From Salinicoccus sp. Bachu38 (GTDB lineage Bacteria > Bacillota > Bacilli > Staphylococcales > Salinicoccaceae): DNA of 64,000 bases. Each line of letters opens with the position of its first letter. Position 1 is the stretch's first letter. The DNA is taken from assembly GCF_038561955.2 (NCBI RefSeq), contig NZ_CP138333.2, forward strand, positions 2,418,001 through 2,482,000. Direction: 5' to 3'. Below the pieces are notes generated by a model. It had not been told where the DNA came from. It did no database searches and saw only the letters and a program-made list of their open reading frames with translations. The translations under genes were made by a program, and so were the position numbers. This document shows, one piece after another, positions 62,614 through 64,000 of this stretch.

Positions 62614-64000
62614 TTATCCACCTTTATTTTTCTTGATGATTTCTTCAGAGATTGATTTCGGCACTTCTTCATAGTGATCGAATGCCATTGTATAAGTTCC
62701 GCGACCTTGCGTGTTCGAACGCAGGTTTGTTGCATACCCGAACATTTCGGATAGTGGAACGAATGCGTTGACAACTTGTGCGTTACCACGCGCAGCCATA
62801 CCTTCGACACGGCCACGACGGCTTGTAATGTCGCCCATGATGTCGCCCATGTACTCTTCAGGCATTACGATTTCAACTTTCATGACCGGCTCAAGGATTA
62901 CAGGGTCACATACTTTGGCAGCTTCTTTGAGTGCCAGGGATGCAGCCACCTTGAAGGCCATCTCTGAGGAGTCGACATCGTGGTATGAACCATCGAAGAG
63001 TTTCGCTTTGACGTCTACCATCGGATAGCCGGCGAGTACGCCATTTTCCATGGAGTCTTTGATACCTGCTTCAACGGATGGGATATATTCACGTGGTACC
63101 ACACCACCGACGATGGCATTTTCAAACTCGAATCCGCCACCGACTTCGTTAGGTGTGAATTCAACATGAACGTCACCATACTGGCCACGACCACCGGATT
63201 GACGCGTGAACTTACCTTGGACAGCAGCCTGCTTCTTGAATGTCTCACGGTAGGATACCATTGGCGCACCTACGTTACATTCAACTTTGAATTCACGCTT
63301 CATGCGGTCAACAAGGATGTCGAGGTGGAGCTCACCCATACCACCGATGATAACCTGTCCAGTTTCGTTGTCGGTATGCGCTGTGAATGTAGGGTCCTCT
63401 TCCTGAAGCTTGACGAGGGCATTCGTCATCTTGTCCTGGTCAGCTTTGGATTTCGGTTCTACAGACAAGTGGATAACCGGTTCAGGGAAGTCCATGGACT
63501 CAAGAATGACCTGATTCTTTTCATCACATAGTGTGTCCCCGGTCCCAGTATCCTTCAGGCCGATCGCTGCTGCGATATCTCCTGAGTATACCGTGGAGAT
63601 TTCCTGACGGGAGTTTGCATGCATCTGCAGGATACGTCCGACACGCTCACGCTTGTCTTTCGTAGTATTCCTGATGTAGGAACCTGCATCCAGTGTACCG
63701 GAATACACACGGAAGAAAGTGAGCTTACCGACGAACGGGTCACTCATTACTTTGAATGCGAGCGCTGCAAATGACTCGGAATCATCAGGCTTGGCAACGA
63801 CTTCCTCATCTTCGTCATCTTTTCTGTGGCCGATGATCGGCTTTACATCAAGTGGAGATGGAAGATAGTCGATTGCTGCGTTAAGGAGCAGTTGTACCCC
63901 TTTGTTTTTGAAAGCTGTACCGCAAAGTACCGGATAGAATTCGACATCACATGTCGCCTGGCGGATTGCAGACTTCAGTTCTTCAAGGGAAATCTCTTCT
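62614..64000 (-). CDS. fusA: Elongation factor G (5' part outside window)
   Basis: Translocation GTPase. The frame is open to the window edge, so the N-terminal G domain motifs lie outside; the first visible residues read [36 protein letters not shown], which is the end of domain I. About 461 residues are seen, including domain II ([17 protein letters not shown]), domain IV ([33 protein letters not shown]) and domain V ([22 protein letters not shown]). The 126-base gap to tuf holds only the tuf ribosome site and possible promoter. Confidence 0.98.
   Translation of the reverse strand, partial: EEISLEELKSAIRQATCDVEFYPVLCGTAFKNKGVQLLLNAAIDYLPSPLDVKPIIGHRKDDEDEEVVAKPDDSESFAALAFKVMSDPFVGKLTFFRVYSGTLDAGSYIRNTTKDKRERVGRILQMHANSRQEISTVYSGDIAAAIGLKDTGTGDTLCDEKNQVILESMDFPEPVIHLSVEPKSKADQDKMTNALVKLQEEDPTFTAHTDNETGQVIIGGMGELHLDILVDRMKREFKVECNVGAPMVSYRETFKKQAAVQGKFTRQSGGRGQYGDVHVEFTPNEVGGGFEFENAIVGGVVPREYIPSVEAGIKDSMENGVLAGYPMVDVKAKLFDGSYHDVDSSEMAFKVAASLALKEAAKVCDPVILEPVMKVEIVMPEEYMGDIMGDITSRRGRVEGMAARGNAQVVNAFVPLSEMFGYATNLRSNTQGRGTYTMAFDHYEEVPKSISEEIIKKNKGG

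Noticed and set aside
62614-63747. Separate 377-residue EF-G-like protein
   Set aside because: The frame stays open to the window end and encodes the rest of EF-G domain I, so the apparent start is internal.

Overview
The window looks like a chromosome segment from a Staphylococcaceae member with a base composition near 50% G+C by eye, most like Salinicoccus or a related halophilic genus. The evidence is gene order and content: fusA-tuf followed by an M20 amidohydrolase, kbl, an epimerase-type threonine dehydrogenase, HAD and tadA genes; divergent pta/hemQ; the ung-ywdI-ywdK, ywfO-ywhD and argS-ywiB groups; yojF-bshB2-folE2; and two NhaC-type Na+/H+ antiporters. The genus is inferred; no rRNA gene is present. 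I saw no insertion sequence, prophage, CRISPR array or tRNA gene.

Layout. Bases 1-5100: end of an NhaC antiporter, a decayed GntP permease, a four-carbon sugar-acid kinase and dehydrogenase, and their divergent GntR regulator with a perfect catabolite-control (cre) site. Bases 5100-17300: a MarR-MFS pair, then a complete D-glucuronate route. A TRAP transporter (dctP, dctQ, dctM) imports the acid; UxaC, the SDR UxuB and UxuA convert it to 2-keto-3-deoxygluconate; KdgK and KdgA give pyruvate and glyceraldehyde-3-phosphate. A LacI-type and a ROK-type regulator sit beside these genes and each has a candidate operator.

Bases 17400-31100: a thioesterase, an aldo/keto reductase with a divergent catalase-like protein, the second NhaC, an array of eight 41-bp repeats, an SDR behind a sigma-B-like promoter, a ZIP metal transporter, an EamA exporter, two peptidases, an acetyltransferase and an orphan siderophore/cobalamin-type binding protein with its permease. 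Bases 31100-43450: housekeeping genes argS, ywiB, mgtE with a probable leader attenuator, ywhD, ywfO, lipL, pta, hemQ, a small YtrA/PmtR-like ABC operon, ywdK, ywdI and ung.

Bases 43500-53200: pdxK, yojF, bshB2 and folE2, then a UPF0180-YtxH fusion gene inserted between folE2 and a decayed second copy of the folE2 3' end. A pair of CNNM/CorC-type proteins follows, coupled to a small leader ORF, then a TPR regulator divergent from an MFS exporter with twin identical-arm operators, and a second short 41-bp-period repeat. Bases 53200-64000: two HAD hydrolases, tadA, the threonine-to-glycine pair tdh-kbl, three tandem overlapping M20 amidohydrolases, tuf and the 3' part of fusA.

Most convergent gene pairs are separated by one strong bidirectional hairpin. 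I did not find a clearly new multi-gene system. The best leads are the 41-bp repeat family, the folE2 duplication scar around the stress-type fusion gene, the coupled leader ORF of the CNNM pair, and the mgtE leader.
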